DNA from: an uncultured Oscillibacter sp.
GTDB lineage: Bacteria > Bacillota > Clostridia > Oscillospirales > Oscillospiraceae
NCBI GenBank assembly: GCA_947244595.1
Contig: CAMXKT010000004.1
Location: 1-51,078, forward strand
Length of the DNA: 51,078 bases
Direction: 5' to 3'
In this document: piece after piece, positions 38,307 through 48,190 of the stretch
How positions within the stretch are numbered: the first letter of the stretch is position 1
Layout of the letters: every line of letters starts with the position of its first letter
The notes under the pieces: generated by a model
Databases searched by the model: none
Told to the model about the DNA's origin: nothing
What the model saw: the letters and a program-made list of their open reading frames with translations, nothing else
Position numbers and translations under genes: made by a program

Positions 38307-38335
38307 TTGTTTTCCCTGGCAAACTGTTCTAGTAT
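38307..38335 (+). promoter_or_regulatory. Promoter of the efflux / SLH operon
   Basis: TTGTTT (38307-38312), 17-bp spacer, TAGTAT (38330-38335). A GTATC-N3-GATAC repeat (38332-38344) overlaps the -10 and start site and may be an operator. The remaining part of the 333-bp gap 38116-38448 shows nothing else. Confidence 0.6.
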
Positions 38336-38448
38336 CAATGATACAGTTTTGATGCAGGACCCTGTTACCCTGTCCCTGTGCCATCGCGGCGCCTCCCGGA
38401 GGGGCCGCCGTCTCGGAAATTCTATCCGGCCATTGAAGGAGAAAGCCT

Positions 38449-40164
38449 ATGTCAGAAGTCATGGATCGCGAACAGCAGACCGGGACCGCCCAGGCGGCCC
38501 CCGAGGCGGCCCCGCCCCCCGCGCCTGAGGCGGCTGCGCCCGCCCCGGAAAAAACCTCCCTCTGGAAGAAGTGGAAGGGCGTGCCCCGGAAAAAGCGCCG
38601 GAAAATCGTCCGGTGGTTTATCATCCTCCTGGTCCTCATTGCCATCGGTCTGGGGGTTTGGAAGTTCCTGTCCGCCAAGAAGGGCGGGGACGAGACCGAG
38701 GTCCTCACCGACGTGGTACAGTACAACTCCATCACCTCCACGGTAGAGGGAAGCGGACTGACCAAGGCCAAGGACAGTGAGACCATCACCATTGCCACCA
38801 CGGGAACAGTGTCCGAGGTCTATGTCAACGAGGGCGACACGGTGGAGCCGGGAACGCCCCTCTTCGTCATCGACTCCGACGCCGCCCGCACCGCCGTGGA
38901 CAAGGCCCGGCAGGACGTGCTGGGCCGGGAGAAGCAGCTCAACGCCCTCTTGAAGGACGTGGCGGGCCTCAACCTGGCGGCGGGCTACTCCGGCAAGCTG
39001 ATGGAGGTGGTGGACCTGAACCCTGGGGACACCATCAGCAAGGAACAAAAGCTGGCCGTACTGGCGGACGACACCCGTCTGCGGCTCACCCAGTACTATA
39101 GCTACGCTTACGAGGGCATGATCTACCAGGGCCAGAGCATGGACGTATCCATCCCCGCCCTGATGAGCTCCCTCCCCGGCACGGTGGAGGCGGTCCACAT
39201 GGTCAGCCGCATCACCCCGGAGGGAACCAAGCTCTTCTCCGCCGACATCCTGGTGGACAACGAGGGAGCCCTCACCGCCGAGATGGCGGCCTCCGCCACG
39301 GTGACCACGCCGGAAGGCGAGACCGTCTATCCCTACGAGCCCGGCAAGCTGGAGTACTTCCGCACCGGCGATCTGAAATCCACCGTCAACGGCACCGTCC
39401 TCTCCAGCTCCCTGGTGGACTTCCTCCAGGTCAGCGCTGGCCAGGTGCTGGTCCGGGTAGACGGCGAGGACAGCGAGGCCGAGATCTTCTCCGCCCAGCA
39501 GAGCCTGGAGGAGGCCCAGAAGACCTTGGAGACCGCCGAAAAGAACCTGGCCAACTGCTCCGCCGTGGCCTCCATCGCGGGCAAGGTCATCGGCCTCACC
39601 ATGAAGCCGGGAGACGAGATCGCCGCCAACACCACGGTGGTAACCATCTCGGACACCTCCTCCCTGATCGTCAACGCCACGGTGGACGAGCGGAACGTCA
39701 GCGCCGTTCAGGCGGGGACCATGGTGGAGCTGGACCAGTGGGGCACTCCGGCACAGGGCTGCGTGGAAAGCGTCAGCCTCTCCAGCACCATCAACAACGG
39801 TGTGGCAACCTACCCCATGGTGATCTCGGTGGACAATATGGAGGAAACCCTCCAGGTCAACAGCTACATCAACTACAAACTGACGGCCAGCGAAAACGAC
39901 AACTGCCTGGTCCTGCCCCTCCAGTCCGTCCGCACCGTCTCCACCGAGGAGGGCGAGACCCTGACGGTGGTCTACGTCAAGGGCGACCGTCCGGAAAACA
40001 CGGTGGAGGGCATCATGGCCGACGAGACCATCCCCGAGGGCTTCTGGCCCGTGGCCGTGGAGATCGGCATCTCCGACAATTACAACGTGGAAATCAAGTC
40101 CGGCGTGGAGGAAGGCACCGAGGTCTTTACCCAGATCCAGACGGCCAACCCTTGGGGTTACTGA
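38449..40164 (+). CDS. HlyD/MacA-type membrane fusion (adaptor) protein
   Basis: 571 residues. Cytoplasmic Ala/Pro/Glu-rich N-terminus, one transmembrane helix (about 57-74), then an extracytoplasmic part. Two biotinyl-lipoyl-like half motifs occur: TGTVSEVYVNEGDTVEPGTP near 120, and again AGKVIGLTMKPGDEIAANTT near 385, each followed or preceded by a helical stretch, so the adaptor domain seems duplicated or extended. The C-terminal part matches the beta-barrel and membrane-proximal domains. In Gram-positives such adaptors link a MacB-type permease to the outside, here possibly to the SLH protein of the same operon. GGAG lies 8 bases before the ATG. Confidence 0.88.
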   Translation: MSEVMDREQQTGTAQAAPEAAPPPAPEAAAPAPEKTSLWKKWKGVPRKKRRKIVRWFIILLVLIAIGLGVWKFLSAKKGGDETEVLTDVVQYNSITSTVEGSGLTKAKDSETITIATTGTVSEVYVNEGDTVEPGTPLFVIDSDAARTAVDKARQDVLGREKQLNALLKDVAGLNLAAGYSGKLMEVVDLNPGDTISKEQKLAVLADDTRLRLTQYYSYAYEGMIYQGQSMDVSIPALMSSLPGTVEAVHMVSRITPEGTKLFSADILVDNEGALTAEMAASATVTTPEGETVYPYEPGKLEYFRTGDLKSTVNGTVLSSSLVDFLQVSAGQVLVRVDGEDSEAEIFSAQQSLEEAQKTLETAEKNLANCSAVASIAGKVIGLTMKPGDEIAANTTVVTISDTSSLIVNATVDERNVSAVQAGTMVELDQWGTPAQGCVESVSLSSTINNGVATYPMVISVDNMEETLQVNSYINYKLTASENDNCLVLPLQSVRTVSTEEGETLTVVYVKGDRPENTVEGIMADETIPEGFWPVAVEIGISDNYNVEIKSGVEEGTEVFTQIQTANPWGY

Positions 40165-40165
40165 T

Positions 40166-40867
40166 ATGGCGAGTCTGATTGAGTTAAAGGACATCTACAA
40201 GATCTACGGCGAGGGTCTTGAGAGCGAGGTCCGGGCCCTGGACGGGGTGACGCTCACCATCGAAAAGGGCGAGTTCGTCGCCGTGGTGGGCCAGTCCGGC
40301 TCCGGCAAGTCCACCATGATGAACGTGCTGGGTTGCCTGGACATCCCCACCCGGGGGGACTACCTTCTGGAGGGCACTGACGTTAAGGAGCTGACGGACA
40401 AGGAGCTCAGCCGTATCCGCAACAAGGAAATTGGCTTCATCTTCCAGCAGTACAACCTCATCCAGTCCCTGACGGTGCTGGAAAACGTGGAGCTGCCCCT
40501 GATCTACCAGGGCATCAACGCCGACGACCGCTACGACATGGCCCTGGAGGCCCTGGAGCGGGTGGGCCTCAGTAAGCGCGTCAAGCACAAGCCCACGGAG
40601 ATGTCCGGCGGCCAGCAGCAGCGGGTGGCCATCGCCCGGGCCATCGCCACCAAGCCCCCCATCATCATGGCCGACGAGCCCACGGGCGCCCTGGACTCCC
40701 GGACGGGCCACGAGGTGCTGGAGTTCCTCCAGCAGCTGAACCGGGAGGGCACCACGGTCATCCTGATCACCCACGACAACGGCATCGCCGCCACGGCCCG
40801 CCGGGTGGTCCGCCTGACGGACGGAAAAATCGTGGAGGACAAGGAACAGGAGGTGGACTGGCTTTGA
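40166..40867 (+). CDS. MacB-type ABC transporter ATPase
   Basis: 233 residues, a stand-alone ATPase of the LolD/MacB group. Walker [11 protein letters not shown]-loop [20 protein letters not shown], signature [16 protein letters not shown], Walker [16 protein letters not shown] and H-loop [10 protein letters not shown] are complete. It powers the permease encoded next, whose TTG start overlaps its stop. It starts one base after the adaptor's stop codon. These ATPases drive mechanotransmission (moving outer substrates) rather than membrane crossing. Confidence 0.97.
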   Translation: MASLIELKDIYKIYGEGLESEVRALDGVTLTIEKGEFVAVVGQSGSGKSTMMNVLGCLDIPTRGDYLLEGTDVKELTDKELSRIRNKEIGFIFQQYNLIQSLTVLENVELPLIYQGINADDRYDMALEALERVGLSKRVKHKPTEMSGGQQQRVAIARAIATKPPIIMADEPTGALDSRTGHEVLEFLQQLNREGTTVILITHDNGIAATARRVVRLTDGKIVEDKEQEVDWL

Positions 40868-42123
40868 ACATCCGGCAGGCAGTGAAAATGGCCTGGAAAT
40901 CCATCATCGGCAAAAAGGGCCGGTCCATGCTGACCATGCTGGGCGTCATCATCGGCATCGCGGCGGTGATGACCATCGTCTCGGTGATGAGCGGCTACGC
41001 GGCCAAAACCATGGAACAGTTCTCCGCCATGGGCAGCAACAAAATCACGGTGGATATCTACAGCTACTTCTACGAAGTGGACGAAAACGGAAACGCGGTC
41101 AGCTCGGGCCGGGACTATTTCCCGGACCTGTACGCCTACTGCAAGTCCATCCCCCAGTACATCGTCGGCGTAACGCCCCAGGCCTACGCCAGCGTCAACG
41201 TGGTCTACGGGACCAAAAACTCCGCTAACTTTGAATGGGACTGGGAAACCCAGACCGGCCAGAGGTCCCCCGACGTCTACTATGTCTCCAACCAGTACAG
41301 CGCCTGCAACAACCTGACCATTACCAAGGGCCGGGACCTCAGCGAGCTGGACATTGAGCGGTACAACCAGGTCTGCGTCATGGGCTCCCAGGCGGCGGAG
41401 GCGTTCTTTGACTCTGCGGACCCAGTGGGCAAGATCCTCCAGCTCAACGGGCAGAGCTTCGAGGTGGTGGGGGTCTACGCCCCCCGTATCACCGGAAGCG
41501 ACGCCCAGAGCAGCTTCATCGACAACATCATCGTCCTGCCCTACACCGCTCGGCGGCTTCTGGGCGGGGAGAACATCTCCAGCTTCATCGTCAAGGCCAA
41601 GGACGGCGTCTCCACCACGGAGGTGGCCACCCGCATCCGGGGCTTTTTGAAGGGCCTGGTGGACCCCTCTATGGGGGACACCTGGGTGCAGCCCGACGAC
41701 CGCTGGCAGCAGAGCATGAACGAGCAGATGGGCATGATCTCCCTGGTGCTGGGAGGCATCGCCGCCATCAGCCTGCTGGTGGGCGGCATCGGCATCATGA
41801 ACATCATGCTGGTGACGGTGACGGAGCGGACGAGAGAGATCGGCATCCGCCGGGCCATCGGGGCCCAGCGGAGCAGCATCGTCACCCAGTTCCTGATCGA
41901 GGCGGCCATGCTCTGCGGCATCGGCGGCGTCATCGGCATTTTGATCGGCACCCTGGGCTGTTACGTGGCGGGAAATCTGCTGTTCCACATGACCATCTAC
42001 CCCTCCGCCGCCGTGACGGCGGGGGCCCTGGGGTTCTCAGTGCTGCTGGGCCTTATCTTCGGCAGCTACCCGGCCATTAAGGCATCCAAGCTCCAGCCCG
42101 TGGAAGCCCTGCGGGCAGAGTAA
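40864..42123 (+). CDS. MacB/FtsX-type ABC permease
   Basis: 419 residues. Transmembrane helix at about 20-43, a large extracytoplasmic MacB core domain (about 45-280), then three helices at about 295-320, 340-365 and 380-405. The coupling-helix region [20 protein letters not shown] is typical. The start is TTG at 40864 with AGGAGGTG 8 bases upstream, overlapping the ATPase stop. It should form a dimer with two ATPase subunits and contact the adaptor. Substrates of such systems are peptides, toxins, or lipoprotein-like molecules. Confidence 0.95.
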   Translation: MNIRQAVKMAWKSIIGKKGRSMLTMLGVIIGIAAVMTIVSVMSGYAAKTMEQFSAMGSNKITVDIYSYFYEVDENGNAVSSGRDYFPDLYAYCKSIPQYIVGVTPQAYASVNVVYGTKNSANFEWDWETQTGQRSPDVYYVSNQYSACNNLTITKGRDLSELDIERYNQVCVMGSQAAEAFFDSADPVGKILQLNGQSFEVVGVYAPRITGSDAQSSFIDNIIVLPYTARRLLGGENISSFIVKAKDGVSTTEVATRIRGFLKGLVDPSMGDTWVQPDDRWQQSMNEQMGMISLVLGGIAAISLLVGGIGIMNIMLVTVTERTREIGIRRAIGAQRSSIVTQFLIEAAMLCGIGGVIGILIGTLGCYVAGNLLFHMTIYPSAAVTAGALGFSVLLGLIFGSYPAIKASKLQPVEALRAE

Positions 42124-42136
42124 TAGGAGGAAGACT

Positions 42137-44434
42137 ATGAAAAAACGCGTTTTGTCCCTGCTGCTGGTACTGGCGGCGGCGGCCTCCCTGCTGGTCCTGC
42201 CCGCCCAGGCCGCGCCGCCTGCCAACCGCTTCTACGACTTGGGGGGCGACGCCTACGCGTCTGTTGAGTCCCTGCGGCTCATGGGCGTGATGGACGGCTT
42301 TTCCGACGGGAACTTCCGTCCCAACGGTCAGCTCACCCGGGCCCAGTTCTGCAAGATGGTGGTCTGCGCCCTGAACGCCGAAGACGAGCTGGGCCTCTAC
42401 CGCACCGTCACCGTCTACCCGGACGTGAAACCCTCCCACTGGGCGGCGGCCTACATCAACATGGCCTCCAAGGGGAAGAAGGCCATCTCCGGCTTCTCAG
42501 ACGGCAAGTTCTACCCGGACCGCACCGTCACCCTGGGCCAGGCGGCCACCATCCTGCTCCGGGTCCTGGGATATAAGGACGAGAACATCGGCGGTGTGTG
42601 GCCGGACAGCTATCTGTCCTTCGCTGCCTCCATCGGCCTTACCGACGGCGTGGATATCTCTCGGGGCAACTCCCCTCTGAACCGGAGCGATGCCGCCATC
42701 CTCTTTAACAACCTCCTCCGGGCGGACGTCCAGGGGGAGAAGGGTTCCAGCGGCTTCTTGGCCTCCGCCGGGCTGACCACCGTGTCCGACATGGTGCTGG
42801 TGTCCTCCAACGCCCGGGGCCCCGACGGCAAAGAGACCGCCATGCTCTTCTCCGACGGCTCCATCTACCAGATGGCCGGGGACAAGGCCTCCAACGGCTC
42901 CCTCAACGGCCTGAAGGGCACGCTGGTGCTGGAGGGCCAGAAGGTCCGCACCTTCCTGCCCGACGCCCAGGGCGTCACCCGGGTCATCACCGTGGCCAAG
43001 GCGGAAGCCAACCAGATCACCGACCGTTCCGGCGCCAAATATCTCATCACCGGAAAGACCAAAGTTTACCGCAACGGCGCGGAGACCAGCTGGGACGAGG
43101 CCCGCTCCTGGGTGAATCCCGGCGCCTCCCTGACGCTGTATCTGGGCACCGCCGGAAACGTGGAATTCATCTTCATCGGCGGCGGCGACAGCTCCACCGA
43201 GGCCGTCGTCGTCTATGAAAAGAACTCCGTGAAGGGCTTCGACTCCCTGGCCGGAGGCGTGGGGGGCTACACGATCTATAAAAACGGCTGCCGGGCCAAC
43301 GCCAAGGATATGCGGCCCTACGATGTGGCCACCTACGCCAGCTCTACCAACACCATTCGGGTCTGCGACACCCGGCTGACGGGCCGTTACGAGTCCTGCT
43401 CCCCCAGCCCCACGGAGCCTACGACTCTCACCCTCCTGGGCCACGACTTCGACGTACTGACCACGGCCCAGGCCACTTTGGCCAAGTTCCGTCCCGGCGA
43501 CCAGATCACCCTTCTGCTGACGGAGGACAACAAGGTGGCCGGAGCGGTAAAAGCCGGTACTACCGGAGCCAACACCAACGCCATCGGAATCGCCACCTCT
43601 ATCTCCGGCACCAGCGCCACGGTAAACCTGCTCTGCGGCATTGAGATCAAGGGCACCGTGTACCTGGGAGATCACCTGAACGACCAGCTGGCCCAGATCC
43701 GTCAGGAGGAGCTGGCCCAGATGCAAAACCGTCTGGTCCGGGTCACCTCCTCCGGAGGGAGCGGCTCCATCGGCCTGTCCCGCCTGGGCGGCGGCGTCTC
43801 CGGCGCGCTGGATCTGGAGAAACGGCGGCTGGGCGGCAGCAGCCTGGCGGAAACCGTCAGCGTCTTCCGCTACACCGCGGACGGCATCGAGACCCTCAGC
43901 CTGAACGACCTGGGGGCCGGACCCATCCCCAACGGAGAAATCAGCTACGCCCACACCAACTGGAACGGCCAGGTGGATATCATCGTCCTGGGAGATGTGA
44001 GCACCAGCTCGACGGTCTATGGCCGTACCTCCGTCAGCATGAACGAACAAGACGCCTCCTATATCTCCGTTTACAACGCCCTGGGATTGGTCGCCGGACC
44101 CTTCCGCAGCCGTTACGACATCGGCGGAGGCGTCTACGTGGAAGCCGTGAAATCCAACGACGGCACCGGCTTCTCCAGCCTGAAACGCCTCACCGCTCTG
44201 AAGGATGTTCCCAACACCGCCTGGAGCGGAGAGAGCGCCGTCACGGTGGACGGACGAAGCTACAGCATTCCCGTCACCGTCATGGCCTACAACAAGGACA
44301 CCCTCTCCTGGATCTCCGCGGCCGACGGCAAAAGCGTCGTGGACATCGCCCACGCCTACGCCCAAAAATGCGACATGTACGCCAGCGAAGACGGCGTCAT
44401 CCGAATCATCGAGGTGGGCGGAGACTTCCGCTGA
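42137..44434 (+). CDS. S-layer homology (SLH) domain surface protein
   Basis: 765 residues. Signal peptide 1-25 ending AQA. Three SLH repeats follow: [19 protein letters not shown] near 55, [20 protein letters not shown] near 120, and [20 protein letters not shown] near 185. SLH domains bind pyruvylated wall polymers, so the protein is held on the cell wall. The remaining 550 residues are beta-rich with no family I recognise. It starts 13 bp after the permease stop with AGGAGGA as binding site, so it belongs to the efflux operon. It may be the exit part or a substrate of that system. Confidence 0.9.
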   Translation: MKKRVLSLLLVLAAAASLLVLPAQAAPPANRFYDLGGDAYASVESLRLMGVMDGFSDGNFRPNGQLTRAQFCKMVVCALNAEDELGLYRTVTVYPDVKPSHWAAAYINMASKGKKAISGFSDGKFYPDRTVTLGQAATILLRVLGYKDENIGGVWPDSYLSFAASIGLTDGVDISRGNSPLNRSDAAILFNNLLRADVQGEKGSSGFLASAGLTTVSDMVLVSSNARGPDGKETAMLFSDGSIYQMAGDKASNGSLNGLKGTLVLEGQKVRTFLPDAQGVTRVITVAKAEANQITDRSGAKYLITGKTKVYRNGAETSWDEARSWVNPGASLTLYLGTAGNVEFIFIGGGDSSTEAVVVYEKNSVKGFDSLAGGVGGYTIYKNGCRANAKDMRPYDVATYASSTNTIRVCDTRLTGRYESCSPSPTEPTTLTLLGHDFDVLTTAQATLAKFRPGDQITLLLTEDNKVAGAVKAGTTGANTNAIGIATSISGTSATVNLLCGIEIKGTVYLGDHLNDQLAQIRQEELAQMQNRLVRVTSSGGSGSIGLSRLGGGVSGALDLEKRRLGGSSLAETVSVFRYTADGIETLSLNDLGAGPIPNGEISYAHTNWNGQVDIIVLGDVSTSSTVYGRTSVSMNEQDASYISVYNALGLVAGPFRSRYDIGGGVYVEAVKSNDGTGFSSLKRLTALKDVPNTAWSGESAVTVDGRSYSIPVTVMAYNKDTLSWISAADGKSVVDIAHAYAQKCDMYASEDGVIRIIEVGGDFR

Positions 44435-44448
44435 GACCAATCAGCCAG

Positions 44449-44482
44449 AAGCGCCCGGACGCACTGCGTCCGGGCGCTTTTC
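44449..44482 (+). terminator. Terminator of the efflux / SLH operon
   Basis: AAGCGCCCGGACGC-ACT-GCGTCCGGGCGCTTTT. Confidence 0.92.
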
Positions 44483-44497
44483 CCATTCCCCCAGTCA

Positions 44498-44526
44498 TTG
44501 CAACGGGCGGCGGTTTGTGTTACAAT
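44498..44526 (+). promoter_or_regulatory. Promoter of mtnA
   Basis: TTGCAA (44498-44503), 17-bp spacer, TACAAT (44521-44526). Confidence 0.8.
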
Positions 44527-44567
44527 CTGGAAAACAGACGTACCCCCGCAAAAGAAAGGAGCGCTCC

Positions 44568-45638
44568 ATGACCACCTCCCTGAAAGCCGTCACCCACGCC
44601 CAAAATATCCGCTACGACAAGGCCGCCGAGGCCCTGTATATCATCGACCAGAGCCTCCTGCCCAACGAGGAAAAGGAGCTCCGCCTCCGGACCGCCGGCG
44701 AAATGGTGGAGGCCATCCAAAAACTCCGGGTCCGGGGCGCCCCCGCCATCGGCATCTGCGCCGCCTATTGCCTCTATGTCCTGGCCCGGACCATTGAGGA
44801 GCCGGACCCCGCCGCCTTCCAAGCCCGGCTCCGGGAATACTCCGCCCAGCTCTGCGCCTCCCGCCCCACGGCGGTGAACCTCAGCTGGGCCCTGGGGGAG
44901 ATGGAGAAAACCGCCGCCGCCCACTTAAGCGATCCGCGCCCCGTCCTGCTGGAGGCCCTGTACCAAAAGGCGGTGGACATCCATCAGGACGACATCGCCA
45001 AGTGCCGGGCCATCTCCGAGCACGGCCTGAGCCTCTTAAAGGAGGGGGACGGCGTCCTCACCCACTGCAACGCCGGACCCCTGGCCACCTCCCGCTACGG
45101 CACCGCCCAGGGGCCCTTCTTTCTGGCGGCGGAACGGGGCATGAACATCCGGGTCTTCGCCGACGAGACCCGCCCCCTGCTCCAGGGGGCCCGGCTCACC
45201 AGCTACGAGCTCCACCGGGCCGGGGTGGACGTCACCCTGATCTGCGACAACATGGCCTCCATGGTGATGAAAAACGGCTGGGTCCAGGCCTGCTTTGTGG
45301 GCTGCGACCGGATTGCCGCCAACGGGGACACGGCCAACAAAATCGGCACCAGCGGCGTGGCCGTCCTGGCGAAGCACTACGGGATTCCCGTCTACGTCCT
45401 GGGTCCCACCAGCACCATTGACATGGACTGCCCCGACGGAGCCCACATTCCCATCGAGCTCCGGGATCCGGAGGAGATCAAGACCCTCTGGTACGAGAAG
45501 CCCATGGTCCTGCCGGGGGTGAAGTGCTACAACCCCTCCTTCGACGTGACGGACCACTCCCTCATCTCCGGCATCGTCACGGAGAAGGGGATCTGCCGGG
45601 CCCCCTACACGGAGAGTCTGGCAGCCCTCTTCCACTGA
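44568..45638 (+). CDS. mtnA: S-methyl-5-thioribose-1-phosphate isomerase
   Basis: 356 residues, normal for MtnA. It converts methylthioribose-1-phosphate to methylthioribulose-1-phosphate in methionine salvage or in the DHAP shunt. Diagnostic motifs are [31 protein letters not shown] (catalytic Cys), and [20 protein letters not shown] (catalytic Asp). The C-terminus has the [19 protein letters not shown] segment. AAAGGAG precedes the ATG at 44568. No other salvage gene (mtnK, mtnB, mtnD, fucA-like aldolase) is near; the next gene is a pyruvate kinase homologue. It could also be a related ribose-1-phosphate isomerase. Confidence 0.95.
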   Translation: MTTSLKAVTHAQNIRYDKAAEALYIIDQSLLPNEEKELRLRTAGEMVEAIQKLRVRGAPAIGICAAYCLYVLARTIEEPDPAAFQARLREYSAQLCASRPTAVNLSWALGEMEKTAAAHLSDPRPVLLEALYQKAVDIHQDDIAKCRAISEHGLSLLKEGDGVLTHCNAGPLATSRYGTAQGPFFLAAERGMNIRVFADETRPLLQGARLTSYELHRAGVDVTLICDNMASMVMKNGWVQACFVGCDRIAANGDTANKIGTSGVAVLAKHYGIPVYVLGPTSTIDMDCPDGAHIPIELRDPEEIKTLWYEKPMVLPGVKCYNPSFDVTDHSLISGIVTEKGICRAPYTESLAALFH

Positions 45639-45653
45639 GGGGAGGCGCTCCCC

Positions 45654-46637
45654 ATGATCCAAATTTACGGCACCCTGGGGCCCGCCTGCTCTGACACCGA
45701 AACCCTGGCCCGGCTCTTTGAGGAGGGCATGACCGGCGTGCGGCTGAACCTCTCCCACGTGGGCCTCGACCGCGCGGCGGAGCAGATTGAGCGCCTCCAC
45801 GCCGCCGCCCGGCGGTGCGGCGTCACGCCTCAGCTCCTCATCGACATGCAGGGCCCCGAGCTCCGAGTGGGCGCCCTCCCAGCCCCCCTGCCCCTGGAGG
45901 ACGGGGCCGACCTCCGCCTGGGGACGGACGTCCCTCTGCCCCCCGCCGTCCTGCCCCACCTGGTTCCCGGCCAGGAAATCCTGCTGGACGACGGGAAGCT
46001 CCTCCTCCGGGTGACAGAGACTCTGCCGGACGGGGCCCTGGCCCGGGTGGAGCGGGGCGGCGTCCTCCGGAGCCGGAAAAGCGCCGCCCTCCCCGGCGTG
46101 GACGTCCATCTCCCCGCCATGACGGACAGCGACCGGGAAAACCTGCGTTTGGCCAGAGCTTACGGCGTCACCGGGGTCATGCAGCCCTTTGTCCGGGGCC
46201 GGGAGGACCTGGAGGCTGTCCGGGAAGTCCTGGACGGGGCGGGCGGGCAGGACATCCGCCTCTTCGCCAAGATTGAGAATCTGGACGGCGTGGAAAAACT
46301 CCCCGAGCTCATCCCTGCCGCCGACGAGATCGTCATCGCCCGGGGGGACCTGGGGAACGCCGGTCCCCTCTGGAAGCTCCCCGCCCTGCAAAAGCGCATC
46401 GCCGCCGCCTGCCGGGCGGCGGGGCGCCCCTTCATGGTGGTGACCCAGATGCTGGCCTCCATGGAGCAAAACCCCGTCCCCACCCGGGCGGAGGTCAGCG
46501 ACATTTTCAACGCCGTGCTGGACGGGGCGGCCTCCGTCATGGTCACCGGAGAGACCGCCGTGGGAAAATACCCCGTGGAGGCCATGGGATATCTGGCCCG
46601 CACTGTCCGGGAGGCGGAACGGTATCTGGAAAAATGA
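45654..46637 (+). CDS. Pyruvate kinase homologue lacking the C-terminal domain
   Basis: 327 residues against about 470-590 for usual pyruvate kinases. The A domain barrel and a small B domain are present: IYGTLGPACSDTETLARLFE, GVRLNLSH, the catalytic Lys in LFAKIENLDGV, DEIVIARGDLG, VVTQMLASMEQNPVPTRAEV and MVTGETAVGKYPVEAMGYL. The C domain, which carries the allosteric site and the tetramer contact, is absent; the stop is followed at once by a terminator, so this is not a frameshift. The start IQIYGTLGP replaces the usual RRTKIVCTIGP, and the SH is not followed by Gly. It may act on phosphoenolpyruvate or have another substrate. It is 15 bp after mtnA. Confidence 0.85.
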   Translation: MIQIYGTLGPACSDTETLARLFEEGMTGVRLNLSHVGLDRAAEQIERLHAAARRCGVTPQLLIDMQGPELRVGALPAPLPLEDGADLRLGTDVPLPPAVLPHLVPGQEILLDDGKLLLRVTETLPDGALARVERGGVLRSRKSAALPGVDVHLPAMTDSDRENLRLARAYGVTGVMQPFVRGREDLEAVREVLDGAGGQDIRLFAKIENLDGVEKLPELIPAADEIVIARGDLGNAGPLWKLPALQKRIAAACRAAGRPFMVVTQMLASMEQNPVPTRAEVSDIFNAVLDGAASVMVTGETAVGKYPVEAMGYLARTVREAERYLEK

Positions 46638-46649
46638 CAAACCTAGTGG

Positions 46650-46683
46650 GAAGCGCCCGGCTTTTTTTGCCGGGCGCTTCTTC
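46650..46683. terminator. Bidirectional terminator, convergent genes
   Basis: GAAGCGCCCGGC, 7-T loop, GCCGGGCGCTTC then TTC. It overlaps the last bases of the exonuclease gene. Confidence 0.75.
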
Positions 46684-47350
46684 ATGTCAGTTCATACAGG
46701 GGCTTCCGCCGCTCATAGGGCTGGGCCCGATAGGTGACGGAGGAGATCTTCCGCCCCGACATCCCATACCTGGGATGCACGCCGAAGAGGTCGACGTACC
46801 GCTCCAGGTCGTCCCGCTCCTCCGCCATAGCCTCCAGCAGCAGCGCTGCCGCCCGGGCGTCATCAATGGCCCGGTGGCTGTTTACCGCCTCCAGCCGGTA
46901 GGCGGCGATGGCGTTCTCCAGCCTGTGGGGGTAGTCCCGCCGGTCCCGGTACACTGTCAGCGCGTCCAGAAACCGGGGCTTTTTCAGCACGCCCGCCAGC
47001 CCTTGGGGCTGGAGCAGGTAGAACAGGAAATTCAAGTCGAACTGGGCGTTGTAAGCCACGATCAGGGGCCGCTCCGCCCCCTCCAGCAGGTCCGCGAAGG
47101 CCCGGGCGGCCTCCTGGTCCCCCACGCCCTCGGCGGCTAGGCGCTCTTCCGTGATGCCGGTCAGGTCCGTGATGAAAGGGTCCAGCCGCCGCCCCTCCGG
47201 CAGGCGGACAAAGAGGTCCATCCCTTTGGTCTCCGCCCCCGCTTCCAGGGACACCGCGCCGATCTCGATGATGCGGTCTTTTCCAAAATCAATGCCGGTG
47301 GTCTCCGTGTCGAAGACCACGATCCGGTCAAACTGTTCCCAAAGTCTCAC
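46682..47350 (-). CDS. DEDDh 3'-5' exonuclease (DnaQ/PolC-like)
   Basis: 222 residues. Exo I motif FDTETTGIDFG (D14, E16), Exo II in AYNAQFDLNFL, and Exo III HRAIDDARAAALL, with the His that defines the DEDDh type. The domain resembles the PolC/DnaQ proofreading domain, but stands alone, so it may act in repair or RNA trimming. The start is GTG, overlapping the stop of the nuclease gene upstream (GTGA), with GAGGAGG nearby. The two nucleases are thus cotranscribed. Confidence 0.9.
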   Translation of the reverse strand: MRLWEQFDRIVVFDTETTGIDFGKDRIIEIGAVSLEAGAETKGMDLFVRLPEGRRLDPFITDLTGITEERLAAEGVGDQEAARAFADLLEGAERPLIVAYNAQFDLNFLFYLLQPQGLAGVLKKPRFLDALTVYRDRRDYPHRLENAIAAYRLEAVNSHRAIDDARAAALLLEAMAEERDDLERYVDLFGVHPRYGMSGRKISSVTYRAQPYERRKPLYELT

Positions 47351-48060
47351 GCCGCGTCCTCCTCCAGCCAGCTTTCCCCTGTGGCGTAGTCGATGACCAC
47401 CCCGGGCTGGACGTTGTAGGCGAAGATGTTGAAGCAGATTCCGTCCCCGGCGTCCTCCACGGAGTAGGCCTCCATCTGCACCCCCCGGGCCACCAGCTCC
47501 GCCCCCACGAACACCGGCGTCACCCGGTAGAGGACGTGGTTATCCGTCCGCTGGACGTAGTCCGCCACGTCGTTCTCAAAGGGCAGCATCCCCGTGACAT
47601 TCAGATACCGGGTGCCGGTGATCAGATTTTGCTTGTTGGCGTTCTCCCCCGCCAGCTGGAAGCCGATCAGGTGACAGCGGTTGTAGAGGTACTTCCCGTC
47701 CACGCAGTCATACTTGGCGGAGACCCAGCCCGTGGGCTTCACGTTGCCGATAGCCTCCCGTTCCTCCGTGGGCATCAGCTCCGGGCAGATGTTGGCGTAG
47801 GCCGCGCCGCAGCGGCCCAGGTAGTCCAGCTCGCTGTAATTCTCAAAGACCTCCAGGGTCATTTCCTCCTTGGTGAAGCCCGGCTGGTTGTCCTCCAGCT
47901 CCACGTAGGCCGCGCCGCTCCACGCCGGAATGTCCTCCACGGACACCGGCTCCGGCTGCAGATACCACCGGACCGCCGCCGCCAACGCGCACAGGATCAG
48001 CAGCGCCACAAGCTGTTTCGCCGTCAGCTCCTGCCGGTGCCTTGACTTGCTCTTCGCCAT
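47347..48060 (-). CDS. Membrane-anchored DNA/RNA non-specific endonuclease
   Basis: 237 residues. Basic N-terminus (KSKSRHRQ) and one transmembrane helix at about 15-34 put the nuclease domain outside the cell. The motif YNRCHLIGFQLAGENANKQN carries the catalytic His of beta-beta-alpha metal endonucleases; the usual DRGH reads NRCH. NLITGTRYLNVTGMLPFEN and VLYRVTPVFVG follow as in streptococcal EndA relatives. It could degrade DNA taken up during competence or supply nucleotides. AAGGAGGA precedes the ATG at 48060, behind a good promoter. Confidence 0.9.
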   Translation of the reverse strand: MAKSKSRHRQELTAKQLVALLILCALAAAVRWYLQPEPVSVEDIPAWSGAAYVELEDNQPGFTKEEMTLEVFENYSELDYLGRCGAAYANICPELMPTEEREAIGNVKPTGWVSAKYDCVDGKYLYNRCHLIGFQLAGENANKQNLITGTRYLNVTGMLPFENDVADYVQRTDNHVLYRVTPVFVGAELVARGVQMEAYSVEDAGDGICFNIFAYNVQPGVVIDYATGESWLEEDAA

Positions 48061-48085
48061 ATCCGTCCTCCTTCAGCCACAGAAT

Positions 48086-48126
48086 TTCGACACACCAAAT
48101 ATAACATTTTTCGCCAGCTTTTTCAA
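48086..48126 (-). promoter_or_regulatory. Promoter of the endonuclease-exonuclease pair with a 0A box
   Basis: On the minus strand TTGAAA (48121-48126), 17-bp spacer, TATATT (48098-48103). TGTCGAA, the Spo0A core binding site, lies at 48086-48092 across the expected start of transcription, a place where binding would repress. Confidence 0.6.
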
Positions 48127-48190
48127 CCGATAATCCATTCGCCGCCGGACAAGCTGAATCCTGACAACACTCAGAAAACAGGAGGCGCTT

